A stretch of DNA of 64,000 nucleotides from assembly GCF_048544455.1 (NCBI RefSeq), contig NC_133537.1:311649738-311713737 (forward strand), given 5' to 3'. Shown here piece by piece: positions 1 through 9,931 of the stretch; positions within the stretch are counted from its first letter, which is position 1; the number at the start of each line of letters is the position of its first letter. The position numbers and the translations under genes were made by a program. Origin of the DNA: Silene latifolia. Its lineage: Eukaryota; Streptophyta; Magnoliopsida; Caryophyllales; Caryophyllaceae. The notes beneath the pieces were generated by a model that ran no database searches, was not told the origin of the DNA, and saw nothing but the letters and a program-made list of their open reading frames with translations.

Positions 1-540
1 GATTTTGAAAAAAGATAGTGCAAAGTTTAAGGCTGAGTTGGAGATGGCTAAGGCTGAGAACCATTCTTTAAAGGAGGATAATGAGGCAGGGAAGGCTTGG
101 TTGGTGGTGGAGTCTTCTATGTGAAATCGCTCAGATGCTCAAAGCTCCTCGTGCCAAGTTTGATACTGTTCGGGAAGAGTTAAAGGTGAAAAACAGGCCA
201 TGCAGAGCAATTGAAAGTGAATGAAGAATTGGTGTGGAGAGGGATCTCGGTTCGGGCCGGTATAAGGATGCTGCACTTTATTTCTTCGGCAGGGGTCGTG
301 TGGATGCCATGAAGGAGCCTGTTGAAGTCAGGCCTTTTTGGAATCCTGACCAGGAGCTGGCTAACCTCAATGCTACTTACCCTGAGCTCTACAAACTTCA
401 TGCTGATGAGGAAGTGGACTCTCCACCATCGAAGGAAAAAGGTGGTGATGCTGAAGGGGAAAGAGGTGAGGATGAAGAAGAGGAGGTTGCTGATGAGGGA
501 ATTGGTTCTGCTACAACTTCCAAAGCAGGCTCATTTTTGT
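1..540 (+). pseudogene. Remnant of Tat antisense extra ORF (C-terminal part)
   Basis: Three successive reading frames give a Lys/Glu/Ala-rich, coiled-coil-like stretch (2-124, ending in TGA), a short middle piece (about 131-220) and an acidic tail from 234. The tail has proline- and glutamate-rich segments and ends in a run of Glu and Asp. The layout matches the C-terminal part of the antisense protein at 59422-61425: coiled coil, then acidic tail. The strand is opposite to gag-pol of the same element. The frame changes mean it is decayed. The N-terminal part lies outside the window. Transcription cannot be judged from sequence. Confidence 0.55.
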
Positions 541-619
541 TGTTTTGTGAGGTTTTATTTTGTGTATTTTTGGCCTATCCAGGGGGGATGTTCCCTGGAC
601 AAACAGTTGGTTTTTAGAT

Positions 620-1450
620 TTGTTTTTTGTTGGTTTTTGAATGTTCCTGGATAAACAGTTGTTTTTCTCGCCCTGGGAAGGATATTTTTCTGGGTAGGCA
701 TTTTGTTATGGCATAAATATATCGTTTTCTCTCCTTGATTCTCTTGCTTTGTTTGACCGGCTTGATTTATACCTGTAAATAATTCACTTGACGTTTTTCT
801 GTTAGAATAATGCCTGTCAGGAGGGCTTATGGCCCTCATTCCTGTATTTTGGGAAATGGTGGCTCTGTTTGCTTATCGGGAGGGCTTGTTTCTAAAATGA
901 GGGTGGTTGACAGTCAGGAGGGCTTATGGCCCTCAGCCTGTCAGGAGGGCTTATTTTGACAAGTAGTCTGGTCTATTCCACCATTGTACTTGTCTTTTAT
1001 GTACTGAGCTCGGTTTAGTTTTTAGGTCAGGCAGGCAGGTGCCAAATTGTAGAGCATTTCAGGAATGCTTTTCAGGTTAGGTGGACTGGCCCTTAATCCT
1101 GAATATTTGTTTAAGCCTTAAATGCAACATTTAATAAATAAAAAGAAGGCGTGAAACAAGTTTTCAGGATTTGGTAAGAAATGATTTGAATAAACAGCCT
1201 AGGCAGAGCTAAAAGTAACAGACATGTTTCAGGCAATTTAGCACGTAGCAGGAAGGCAGATTCCTTATATATTTTCTTATAAGGTTCTATTGACACATAT
1301 ATGGAGTGGATAGTTTTACCTGCTTCTTGATTAAACATGAAATAACTTTAAGTGGGAAATGTTCCAGGATCTGGGGATCATTTCTCCTTCCAAAGTTTGT
1401 AGCCTGTAAGCTCCTTGTCCTACTATTGAATCAATTAGATATGGTCCTTT
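620..1450. other. Tat spacer between antisense ORF and integrase
   Basis: This stretch is non-coding as far as I can see. It holds the CAGGAGGGCTTATGGCCCTC hairpin repeats (812-965, listed separately) and otherwise AT-rich sequence. Its position between integrase and the antisense ORF matches the spacer of the element at 51557-62445, which also carries a tandem array. Confidence 0.6.
812..965. repeat. Short repeats with GAGGGC-TTATG-GCCCTC hairpins
   Basis: A unit containing TCAGGAGGGCTTATGGCCCTC occurs complete twice (818-837 and 915-934). Partial copies are at about 878-890 (CGGGAGGGCTTG) and 941-955. In each full copy GAGGGC and GCCCTC form a perfect 6-bp stem around a 5-nt loop (821-837 and 918-934). 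Confidence 0.75.
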
Positions 1451-2454
1451 TCACGTGGGAGCTAGTTTGCCTGCGTTTTTCTCTCTGGTGTTGGGGAAGA
1501 CTTTTCTTAGAACCAGGTCTCCTTCCTTGAATATTCTGATGTTGACATTCTTGTTATAACTTTTGGCTACTGCCTGTTGGTAGAAGGCTATCCTGACTTT
1601 GGCTGCATCCCTGAGTTCTTCAGTTAAGAGCAGGGTATCTTGCAATAGGGGTCTGTTCTCCTCTATGGTATTCAGGCTGCTTCTGGTGGTTGGCACATGA
1701 ATTTTTGCTGGGATTACTGCTTCACACCCATAGACCAAGAAATATGGTGTCCGGCCCGTGGTCGTTTTGGGTGTAGTGTCACACCCCACAGGACTAAGGG
1801 GAGCTCTTCTGCCCATCTTCCTTTTCTCCTTTTTAGCTTTTTCTTCAGGCAGCTGATTACTACTTTGTTGCTTAATTCTGCCTGACCGTTGGCTTTTGGG
1901 TAGCCTGATGTAGATGTGACTAGGTTGATATTCCATTGTGCACAGAAGTTTGTTGTTCTCTTTCCCACAAATTGTGTACCGTTGTCACAGACTATTTTTG
2001 AAGGTATTCCATATCTGCATATGATATTCCGTTTGATGAATGATATGACATCCTTCTCTTTGACTTGCCTGTTGGAATCTGCTTCTATCCACTTGGAAAA
2101 GTAGTTAGTCATTGCTAGCATGAAAACTTTTTGTCCAGGCGCTTGAGGTAATTTGTCTACTATGTCCATGCCCCATTTCATGAATGGCCAGGGGGCTGAG
2201 ATGGAATGTAGTAGCTCTGATGGTTGGTGGATATAAGGGGACTGGATTTGGCAGACCCCAAATTTGGAGCTGTATGCTATGCAGTCAGCTCTCAGGTTTG
2301 GCCAAAAATAGCCTGTCCTGAGAACTTTACTTGCCAGGCTTCTGCCACCTTTATGATTTCCACAGTAACCATCATGTATATCTTCTATGACTTGTTTGAC
2401 TTCATTTCCTTGCAGGCAACATAGGTAAGGTCCAGCCTCAGACTTTTTAAACAA
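1451..2454 (-). pseudogene. Tat integrase, frameshifted
   Basis: The product would be the integrase that inserts element cDNA into chromosomes. The first frame (2454-1714) carries the zinc-binding end and catalytic core: GMDIVD supplies the first Asp, VCDNGTQF the second, and GQAELSNK the Glu. A second frame (1936-1451) continues with the C-terminal part, including TGRTPYFLVYGCEAVIPA, typical of plant Ty3/gypsy integrases. The overlap of the two frames at 1714-1936 indicates at least one frameshift. It is the last pol domain before the spacer. Confidence 0.85.
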
Positions 2455-2607
2455 CGTATTATTGATAATGGTATAAGTAGAGGCTTTGATTTTCAGGGCC
2501 CTTGCTTCGTTTTTGTCTTTAGGGAGTATCCCCTGTAAGTATCAATCATAGTAGGGTTTGGTCCAAGAGGTTGTATCCTCCTGAATGGGACAAATTTGAT
2601 CGGACCT

Positions 2608-3050
2608 TTATATGGTTGGTTCCAACAGGTGGATAATGGGTATTTTATCAAACACAGCAGGGCTGAAGTTTGATCCCAGCCGGGCTAGGGCATCAGCCTG
2701 GGTATTTAAGTCCCTTGGTATTTGGTCAATGTCAAAGGTTTTGAATTTTTTGCAAAGGTTTTTGACATATTCTAAATAAAGCATCATTTTTGAATCTTTT
2801 GCTGCATATATTCCTTTGACTTGGTTGGAAATTAAGAGATAGTCAGTTTTCACCTTGAGGTTTGCTACACCGAGTTCTATACATACCTTTAGTCCAGCAA
2901 TCAGGGCTTCATACTCAACTTCATTATTTGTGGCTTTGAATTCGCAACTAATAGCCTGTGCAATTAGGTCTTCCTATGGTGATTTCAGGACTACTCCTAG
3001 GCCAGTGCCTTTCATATTTGTTGCCCCATATATATGTAGGGTCCATTCCT
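2608..3050 (-). pseudogene. Second (Tat-specific) RNase H domain, decayed
   Basis: The reading frame from about 3050 to 2608 matches the second RNase H of the Tat element on the right (55984-58125): ATNNEVEYEAL, KTDYLL and TQADALA supply three expected acidic positions. The first catalytic Asp is lost, because the motif reads HIYGATN instead of HIDGASN. An in-frame TAG follows the KSP segment near 2978. Active cleavage of RNA-DNA hybrids by this domain is therefore unlikely. Confidence 0.8.
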
Positions 3051-3067
3051 GGTTTGTCTTATGGGTG

Positions 3068-4585
3068 TCAAGGTGATTGACCTCTTTTTATGAGGTCTGG
3101 TTCTAGGGTAGGACTAAATTCAGCCACGAAGTCTGCTAATGCCTGAGACTTAATTGGCGTCCTGGGTTCAAAGGTTATGTCATAGGTGCTAATTTGTACT
3201 GACCATTTTGCCATTCTGCCTGATAACTCAGGCTTTCTCAGGACAGATTTGATAGGCAGGTTGGTTCTTACAATAATTGGGTGGCTTTCAAAATAAGGTC
3301 GAAGTTTGGTGCAGGACATAACTAAAGCAAGTACATATTTTTCAAGTAAGCCATACCTGGTTTCTGCATCTAGGAGACTCTTACTTATATAGTAGACTGG
3401 ATGTTGTTGGCCGTCAATTTCTTTATTCAGGACCCCACTTACTGCTGTCTCCGTGACAGGTAGGTAGACCGTCAGGGGTTCTCCTTTGTCTGGTTTGGCA
3501 AGTAGTGGAGGTGTGATCAGGTATGTTTTGAGATCTTGGAAGGCCGTCTCATGTTCAGGCAACCATTTGAATGTCTTGTTTTTCCTGAGTAGGTCATAGA
3601 ATGCCTTGCACCTTTCTGATGATCTGGATATGAATCTATTCAGGGCTGCAACTCGTCCTGTCAGCTTTTGAATGTCTTTGACTGACTTGGGGGATTCTAG
3701 TTCCAGTATGGCTTTTATTTGTTCTGGGCTGGCTTCTATTCCTCTTTTGGTCACCATGTACCCTAGGAATTTGCCTGAAGAGACTCCAAAGTGGCATTTG
3801 GAAGGGTTAAGCTTCATGTTAAATTCTTCCAGGATCTTGAAAGTTGTTTCCAAGTCCCTGACATGGTCCTCAGCCTTGTTTGATTTGACCATCATGTCAT
3901 CAATATAGACTTCCATTGTGTCCCCTATTTGGTCCTTGAACATTGTATTGACCAGGCGTTGATATGTTGCTCCTGCATTTTTCAGGCCAAAGGGCATTGC
4001 TGTGTAGCAGTATATGCCTCTTTCCATGATGAATGCAGTATGTTCCTGGTCAGATGGGTGCATCTTGATTTGGTTGAATACACTTGAGGCATCCATGAAA
4101 GTTAGGAGTTCATGCCCTGCTGTAGCATCCACCATTGCGTCTATGTGTGGGAGTGGAAATGGATCTTTTGGGCAGGCTTTATTGAGGTCTGTGTAATTTA
4201 CACAAACTCTCCACTTGCCATTCTTCTTTTGTACTACCACTACATTGGCTAGCCAGTCAGGGTACATGACTTCTCTTATCATCCCCATATCCAATAGTTT
4301 GTCCACTTCTTCATTAATAATAGCATTTCGTTCAGCGGCAAATTTTCTTCTTTTCTGCAGGACAGGCTTATAAGACTTGTCTATATTTAGTTTGTGTGTA
4401 ATGATGTTGGCATCTATACTAGTCAAATCAAAATGTGACCAGGTAAAACATGAAGATTTACTTTTGAGAAAACTTACTAATTCTGGCTTGATGTTGTCAG
4501 GGACATCAGATCCTACCAGTACATGCCTGTCAGGATACTCAGGGTCTAAAATTACTTGATCTGTTTCCATTTTGGTTTCTGCCAC
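3068..4585 (-). CDS. Tat reverse transcriptase and RNase H
   Basis: An open frame of 505 codons encodes the reverse transcriptase core followed by the retroviral-type RNase H. Visible RT motifs are VNYTDLNKACPKDPFPLPHID, FGLKNAGATYQR and the active-site box YIDDMMVKS. Downstream are the connection region and the RNase H with SGRMAKWSVQ and SQALADFVAEF. The protein would copy element RNA into DNA. The frame is open, but the flanking protease and second RNase H are in other frames, so it is a piece of a broken polyprotein. No independent start is implied by the ATG at 4585. Confidence 0.9.
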   Translation of the reverse strand: MAETKMETDQVILDPEYPDRHVLVGSDVPDNIKPELVSFLKSKSSCFTWSHFDLTSIDANIITHKLNIDKSYKPVLQKRRKFAAERNAIINEEVDKLLDMGMIREVMYPDWLANVVVVQKKNGKWRVCVNYTDLNKACPKDPFPLPHIDAMVDATAGHELLTFMDASSVFNQIKMHPSDQEHTAFIMERGIYCYTAMPFGLKNAGATYQRLVNTMFKDQIGDTMEVYIDDMMVKSNKAEDHVRDLETTFKILEEFNMKLNPSKCHFGVSSGKFLGYMVTKRGIEASPEQIKAILELESPKSVKDIQKLTGRVAALNRFISRSSERCKAFYDLLRKNKTFKWLPEHETAFQDLKTYLITPPLLAKPDKGEPLTVYLPVTETAVSGVLNKEIDGQQHPVYYISKSLLDAETRYGLLEKYVLALVMSCTKLRPYFESHPIIVRTNLPIKSVLRKPELSGRMAKWSVQISTYDITFEPRTPIKSQALADFVAEFSPTLEPDLIKRGQSP

Positions 4586-4615
4586 ATGAGTTGTCCTGAC
4601 AGGGTACTGTAATTG

Positions 4616-5143
4616 CTAGGCGAGAGACTTACCTACCTTGGAAGGCTTCAGTGACTCAGTATAGCATTCCTGGGCAGATTTTTGTTCACCTTTTATGGTT
4701 GCTACTCCCCATTCTGTTGGTATTTTGATGCAATGGTGATAGGTGGAGGGTATGGCCCTTACGTTGTGGATCCATGGTCTTCCTAGTATGGCGTTGTAGG
4801 ATGACAGGCAGTCCAGGACTCCAAATCTTTCATATGAAGATACTCCTTCCACATATGTGGGCAGGTGTATTTCTCCCAGTGTATTACTTGTTTCTCCACT
4901 GAATCCTACCAGGACATTAGACTTCTTTATGATTTGGCTTTCATCAATCTTCATTGCTTTAAGGACATCAATCATAATCAGGTTCACTGAACTGCCTCCA
5001 TCTACCAGGATTCTCATGACACATGCAGTTCCTATTTGCATGGTGATGACCAGGCTGTCGTGGTGGATGTCTGGAATGCCCTGCATATCAGTGTCGTCAA
5101 AAGTAATTTGAGGTAAATTGCTAGGTTTAAAAGGAGATTTCAT
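4616..5143 (-). CDS. Tat aspartic protease region
   Basis: The 175-codon frame contains ILVDGGSSVNLI, a retropepsin-type active site with DGG(S) in place of DTG(S), and ILGRPWIHN near its C-terminal end. It sits between gag and RT and would process the polyprotein. The matching domain of the right-hand Tat element keeps the DTGS form. The frame ends in a stop 30 nt upstream of the RT frame. Confidence 0.85.
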   Translation of the reverse strand: MKSPFKPSNLPQITFDDTDMQGIPDIHHDSLVITMQIGTACVMRILVDGGSSVNLIMIDVLKAMKIDESQIIKKSNVLVGFSGETSNTLGEIHLPTYVEGVSSYERFGVLDCLSSYNAILGRPWIHNVRAIPSTYHHCIKIPTEWGVATIKGEQKSAQECYTESLKPSKVGKSLA

Positions 5144-5202
5144 TTTTGACTCCCTGGCAATTTTCTTTGCAGCTGAACTAGTCAGGCCACAAATTTCTGA
5201 TC

Positions 5203-6684
5203 CTACATTGATGAATTTGACTTCATAGATGGGTGGTACAGGGGGTAGGTCACGTTGTTGCCTTTCTGTGTTCTTTTTGTTCCATCATCTTCCCTGCTCT
5301 TTGTTGGCATCAGGTCTTTCAAATATCCTTTCTTTAGCAGGTAAGCCACTTGTCTGCGCAGTCCCAGGCATTCTTCTATTGTGTGCCCTATATCCATGTG
5401 AAATTTACACCACTTTGTGGTATCCTTCCTTGGGTTGGGGTTATCTGACTTCTTTGGCCACTTGACAATGTCTCCCATATGGTCAAGTCTTTTGATCAGT
5501 CCTGCAATGTCAACAGAGAAGTTATATTCTTGGATAGGAGGATAAGTATAGGAGTTACCTCGTTGTTCATGTGTATAGTTGACTTCTGATCTGTCAGGTC
5601 TTGTGTAAGGAGATGGCCTGGAACTGCTTCCTCTATGGTTAGAACTTTTTCTGTTGACTTTGTCATATCCTGAATTGCTGTCAGCATTGTCTGCCTTATA
5701 GCCTTTTTCTTCTTCTAGCCTGATATAGCCTATGGCTAATGCCTGGACATCTTCAAAGGTATGACAGGGCTTCATGGTCATTGCGTCATAGAAGTCACTG
5801 TCCAGGGGTAACCCTTGCCTGAAAGCTTCCACAGCTGTTCCAACATCACATCTGGGGATTGAAACCTTTTCTTTGTTGAATCTTGTCATGTAGGATCTGA
5901 TTGATTCTCCAGGCTTTTGTTTAATCCTGTATAGGTCACTGGATCTCTTTTCTAGTTCTCTGCTGCTGGCAAACTGATGATTGAAAGAATTGACCAGGTC
6001 AGCAAAGGACTTGATGCTTCCATTTGGCAGGTTTATGTAGCATTGCAGGGGAGGTCCGTTCAGGGTTGTTCCAAATCCTTTACACGTGCAGACTTGGCGT
6101 AGTTCACTGGGAATTGATGCTGCCAGCATCCTTTGCTTGTAGTACGCAACATGATTTTGTGGATCTGTGGTCCCATCATAGATTCTCATTGAGGGAACCA
6201 CAAATTTCTTTGGCAGGTCTATTTTTGCTATTTCATCCACAAAGGGTGAATCAACATAACTTTCTGGATTTTCTTCTTCAATTGGGGTAAGAACTCTTGG
6301 AATCTTCTCAAATCTTTCATGGAGTTTTTGGATTTCCTGGAGCATAGCCATCATGATGGCTGTGTTGGTCTGATCTGGTGAGGTTTCTTCATTTTGGAAT
6401 TCCTCTAAGTCTGTTTCTTCTCCTGTTTTGGACTTTGGTGGAGTAGGAGTGCCAAGATTAGAGAAATCAATGTTCCTGATGATTGAGGAGAATTGTGTGC
6501 CAGGCTGAACTTTCAACTTTGATCCTGAAGCTTTTTCTCCCAGCTTTAGTTTCAGGCTGGATTCTGATTCTTTCAATTTTGCAACTTCTGCTTCAGCCTG
6601 GGCCATTTTTTGTTTCAACTGTTCCATTTCCAACAATTGTTGTTTGGCGGCAGCCAGTTGTTCCTCAATTCTATCTCCTGTCAT
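5203..6684 (-). CDS. Tat gag
   Basis: A 493-codon frame starts 55 nt inside the primer-binding site. Residues 1-55 form a Glu/Lys/Leu-rich coiled-coil-like segment. The middle is a Retrotrans_gag domain with FADLVNSFNHQFASSRELEKR. The C-terminal part has a zinc-knuckle-like CKFHMDIGHTIEEC, followed by a basic stretch. Gag builds the virus-like particle that packages element RNA. The frame looks complete. The downstream protease is in another frame, with a stop between them. Confidence 0.9.
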   Translation of the reverse strand: MTGDRIEEQLAAAKQQLLEMEQLKQKMAQAEAEVAKLKESESSLKLKLGEKASGSKLKVQPGTQFSSIIRNIDFSNLGTPTPPKSKTGEETDLEEFQNEETSPDQTNTAIMMAMLQEIQKLHERFEKIPRVLTPIEEENPESYVDSPFVDEIAKIDLPKKFVVPSMRIYDGTTDPQNHVAYYKQRMLAASIPSELRQVCTCKGFGTTLNGPPLQCYINLPNGSIKSFADLVNSFNHQFASSRELEKRSSDLYRIKQKPGESIRSYMTRFNKEKVSIPRCDVGTAVEAFRQGLPLDSDFYDAMTMKPCHTFEDVQALAIGYIRLEEEKGYKADNADSNSGYDKVNRKSSNHRGSSSRPSPYTRPDRSEVNYTHEQRGNSYTYPPIQEYNFSVDIAGLIKRLDHMGDIVKWPKKSDNPNPRKDTTKWCKFHMDIGHTIEECLGLRRQVAYLLKKGYLKDLMPTKSREDDGTKRTQKGNNVTYPLYHPSMKSNSSM

Positions 6685-6739
6685 TTCTCAAGTTTTTTGT
6701 GGTGTTTAGTTATGGGTTTTGATTATTTTTGAGCTAGAT

Positions 6740-6757
6740 GCCCCACGGTGGGCGCCA
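6740..6757 (-). promoter_or_regulatory. Primer-binding site, tRNA-Lys type
   Basis: The minus strand reads TGGCGCCCACCGTGGGGC, 2 nt inside the LTR. As I recall it, this is complementary to the 3' end of plant tRNA-Lys(CUU) including CCA. The same 18 nt occur at the right-hand Tat element (52232-52249). Confidence 0.85.
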
Positions 6758-6759
6758 AT

Positions 6760-7477
6760 TGTTTTGACAGGGATTTCACTGAATAAGAACTTCCTGCCAG
6801 GGGTTTATGTGTAGGGTGATCTAACTCAAACAATTCGCCTGACTAGTATTGTTAAATAAAAGAATAAATAATAAATAATGACACAAATGTTTTATACGTG
6901 GAAAAACCCTGGGAATAAGGGAAAAAAACCACGGGCACCAAGCCAGGAGTGATTGTTACTATGATCTTTGACAGCCTGACAGAGTATTGGTATATCAGGC
7001 GTGACAGGTTAAATTATATTTCTTAAGAGTACAAGAATGTAAGTGAGAGTAAGAGTGTGTTGTATATCCCCTCTGATTTTGTCTTCTCTTGTATTTATAC
7101 TCGTTTTCCATGTCCCCTCTTCTGCCGTTTAGGGTTTCCTAGTAAATAGGGCTTGTGCCCTATTTACTCGGAGGTGGTTGCCATCTATTTAGCCGTTGCC
7201 TTTGACTATTCCTTATATCTTTTCCTTCTGAATTGGTCTTCCTTGTTTGTAGGGAGCATATGTAAACTGCCTGGTTATTGCATGTTCAGCGTTTTCTTGT
7301 GCCTGACTTGTTCTTCTTTCAGGCTGCTGGTTAGTTGTTGCCTGCCTTACGTCAACTCCTGTTTGGTGCCTATCCATAATTGATAAATGCCTGATTTCAG
7401 GTGTCTTTAGCTTGGAACTTGGTTTTGGTTATTGCTTGGCCTCTGTCAGGTCAGGCAGGATAATTATGGGCCCAACA
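6760..7477 (-). repeat. 5' LTR of left Tat element
   Basis: The boundaries are TGTTGGGCCC at the right (element 5' end) and CTGTCAAAACA next to the primer-binding site. The termini form the short inverted repeat TGTT...AACA. The length is 718 bp. A TATA box (GTATAAATAC) lies on the minus strand at 7091-7100. The partner LTR is outside the window. Confidence 0.8.
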
Positions 7478-7647
7478 GGTGTGACCTAAAGGGATCAACT
7501 GATCACCGCCGTCACACGATAGTAATGTCAAACTCTAGTCAGCCAATCATTACCGATTAACGATGTCCAGCTGACAAATAAATAATATAAATCCCCGATA
7601 TTCCTTTTACAAGATTTAAAATGTAAACGCACTTATTGTGGAGGACA

Positions 7648-8651
7648 CTACTCCAACACATACGCCAGATGAGGAACGGATTTCGGTTCTGGCTCAGGAA
7701 CGGGGACAACTTTCTTCTTTAGAGTAGGCTGGGGAGCAGAGGAGACGAGCTTTCGCTTCTTCATCTCCATCGCGGAGTCAAGGCAGAAGGGAGCTTTACC
7801 TAAGGATATGGTCACAGCACCAGTTACACAATATGGTGCAATCTCAGCAAAACTAAAAGAAAAGCAAAGTACAAAAGCCTCACCAGATGACATCTGTGGT
7901 TCTGCCTCAGAATTCTCTTCCCGATTGGTAGAAATCTCTTCGTCAGTCTCTTCGTGTACTCCTTGGTCTTCTCCTTTGTCATCTACCCTGAGTGAATGCG
8001 AGGAAGAACCGGATGGATGGGATGCGAGGAGAGAGGGGAAAGTCCTAACTTCTACGGAGAGGCTGAAGAGGCAGGTTATCACTAAGAGATCTTTGGTGGG
8101 GGTCGGTTGCAACAGATCTGCAGAAAAGAGACAGTAAGAACAATGAGATTAAAAGGGAAAAGCCAAACGAAAACGATAGGAGTTACCTTTAACATGAGCT
8201 CACTTGTCAAACATAGGGGTAGGGGAGATGGAATCAATCTTCACAAAGACAAAACGCCTTAACCAGCCCTCATCCCTCACTTTGGAAGGGAGAACCACCT
8301 CTGCATTGTTCTTGTTACAGGATCAAAGGGTCACTTGGCCATGCTTGAACGACCTATAAGTATATAGCGCATCTAGATCTCCAAAACCCAGGCCCAGCTG
8401 GGACGGATACTCATAAAAGCACGTCCATCTAGGGCAGTAAAAGTCAGGCGTCTCACCGGACTGGGGAAGACGAACCACCACATGCTCCCCCAACCCAAAT
8501 TTCTCTCTCACCCCCAAAATATCGGAGTGGGCGTAGCAAGAATCGCAAAGTATAGTTCAAAGAGTATTCCAGTGGATGAGAAAGGGTTAGAAGAGGTAGA
8601 TGGTTATGAAGAAAGGTGAGGAGAGGGTTGGCGAGCGAATTTCTTAGTCAT
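7648..8651 (-). pseudogene. Tat antisense extra ORF, decayed copy
   Basis: The minus-strand start ATG is at 8651-8649 (MTKKFARQ). A downstream piece (8517-8323) has PRWTCFYEYPSQLGLGFG, clearly related to HPGWVCFYLYPFKYGLRF in the intact antisense protein at 59422-61425. The last piece (8112-7648) is acidic and then basic, like the middle of that protein. The N-terminal segment resembles the putative gypsy-type transposon domain (Pfam Transposase_28). Frames are interrupted, and intron and decay effects cannot be separated by eye. Its cellular role is unknown. Confidence 0.65.
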
Positions 8652-8747
8652 GGTGGAAAGGAAAAAGAAGTAAGAGAGAGGGGAGAAGTTACCTGGATAG
8701 AAGGGTTTGTAAAAGAGGGGAAAGATAGGGAATGAGGGAGGTTGGGG

Positions 8748-8755
8748 GTATTTAT
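8748..8755 (-). promoter_or_regulatory. Candidate TATA box for antisense ORF
   Basis: The minus strand reads TATAAATA about 100 bp upstream of the antisense ATG at 8651 and outside the LTR (which begins at 8929). It could direct transcription against gag-pol. Function is inferred from sequence and spacing only. Confidence 0.5.
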
Positions 8756-8928
8756 AGAGGAAGTTGAACGAAAAAGGGGGCGTTGGAAATTGAGATAGAG
8801 TGGGATGTCGTGCGTGGATAAGAGCAGTTGTCACAAGTGGCGAGATGGATGAGACCTCTGTTGCGTCGTCCTATTGTAAAGCAATTACCATCATTTCGAT
8901 AATTAATGGCAATTACTTTGGGGATAAT

Positions 8929-9330
8929 TGTTTGGGTTAATTTTTACCACAAATTCGGCTATTGACGTGGTGATATGCGGTTGGAGCATAGCGTTGGCAA
9001 GGGATCAATAACATGACACACAAATATCTTTAACAAAGGAAAGCATAATTGAAGTCAAGCAAATTGAGTCAAGCGCACAAAGCTCGGTCAAATAAAAAAT
9101 TCCATGAAGATAGGAAAGTTGACCAAAGGTAGGGAATAGGCGTTGAGGAGGAGCGTTTCAAGGAAAAGTGGCTATAAATATAAGAAAGTGCAACGGAAGC
9201 AGGACATTCATTCACTCAACACATCTCCACTCCAGAAAATCATCAGCCGTCAATATCCAAGAACCTTAGTCTTTATTCCCGTCATAATTGTTTTTAGCAC
9301 ATCGTTTCTCCTCTGTACCCCAGAGAGTTA
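8929..9330 (+). repeat. 3' LTR of second Tat element, first part
   Basis: Starts TGTTTGGGTTAA after the purine-rich CTTTGGGGATAAT. Contains CTATAAATATAAG (about 9172-9184) and GCAGGACATTCATTC, both with counterparts in the LTR at 51557-52228. The LTR is interrupted by the CACTA insertion; the TTA at 9328-9330 is the left copy of its target-site duplication. Confidence 0.7.
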
Positions 9331-9439
9331 CACTACGCCAAATATGCCAATCAATAAGGAGCGTATCACAATGGTTTAATGCATTTAATAACGACACTTA
9401 GATTACCGTTTTCCAAATATTGGCGGAAACCTAGACCAC

Positions 9440-9740
9440 GATAATGAGAATAACGGTTCCAATGAAAACCGTTGTTATTGTAATGTGACAACGGCTACTT
9501 AACAAACCGTTATAAAAAACGTTTTAACGGTTTCCAAAAGCTCGTTATAAAATCTCTCTTATCAACGGTTGTTAGACAACCGTTACCAGTTTAAGAAAAT
9601 GGCATTTTGAAAACCGTTATTAAATCAGCACCAGCAACGGTTTGTGGTACCCGTGGTTATGTTATAGATACGGGTTTCTTGTAACCGTTATCATTTTCAA
9701 TTATGAAAGAACGGTTTTTCAATTTAACTGTTGTCACTAT
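9440..9740. repeat. Left subterminal AACGGTT/AACCGTT repeats
   Basis: The motif occurs many times in both orientations, often as near-palindromic pairs such as CAACGGTTGTTAGACAACC. CACTA subterminal repeats are the binding sites of the TNPA-type protein in En/Spm, so the same role is likely here. Confidence 0.8.
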
Positions 9741-9931
9741 TTGATTAGATTTCTAAGTTGACCACTGCATACAAAATTTTATCAGAACTTTAATAAATAT
9801 TCAATTTAACCAATAATATTCAATTTGACCAAAATAATTCTATAAATATGTCTTCATAATGTTTTAGGTCAAAATCTAAATTATCAAACATTTACTCTTT
9901 AATTTCTCTCTAAATTTCTCTCTAAAAAAAT

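Larger units (their letters stand above)
1..7477 (-). mobile_element. Tat/Retand-type Ty3/gypsy LTR retrotransposon, left end outside window
   Basis: On the minus strand, from right to left, the order is LTR, tRNA-Lys-type primer-binding site, gag, protease, RT-RNase H, a second RNase H, integrase, a spacer with hairpin repeats, and an ORF in the opposite (plus) orientation. An extra RNase H after the retroviral-type one, plus an antisense ORF downstream of integrase, is characteristic of the Tat lineage. Only the 5' LTR (right side) is in the window, so no target-site duplication can be checked; the right flank begins GGTGT. Several frames are broken, so the copy is probably inactive. It lies directly against the remains of a second Tat element at 7478. 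Confidence 0.85.
7478..9330 (+). mobile_element. 3' part of a second Tat element, left portion
   Basis: The block holds minus-strand remains of the Tat antisense ORF, followed by the beginning of a 3' LTR (8929-9330). Its LTR start TGTTTGGGTTAA resembles TGTTTGGGCTAA of the element at 51557. The TATAAATA and AGGACATTCATTCA segments are also shared. The LTR is cut by the CACTA element at 9331 and resumes at 35352. Gag-pol is not present in this window; the other Tat element ends exactly at its left edge. Confidence 0.75.

Noticed and set aside
1306-1530. Plus-strand ORF with several hydrophobic segments
   Set aside because: It overlaps the end of the integrase frame on the other strand and has no family signature.
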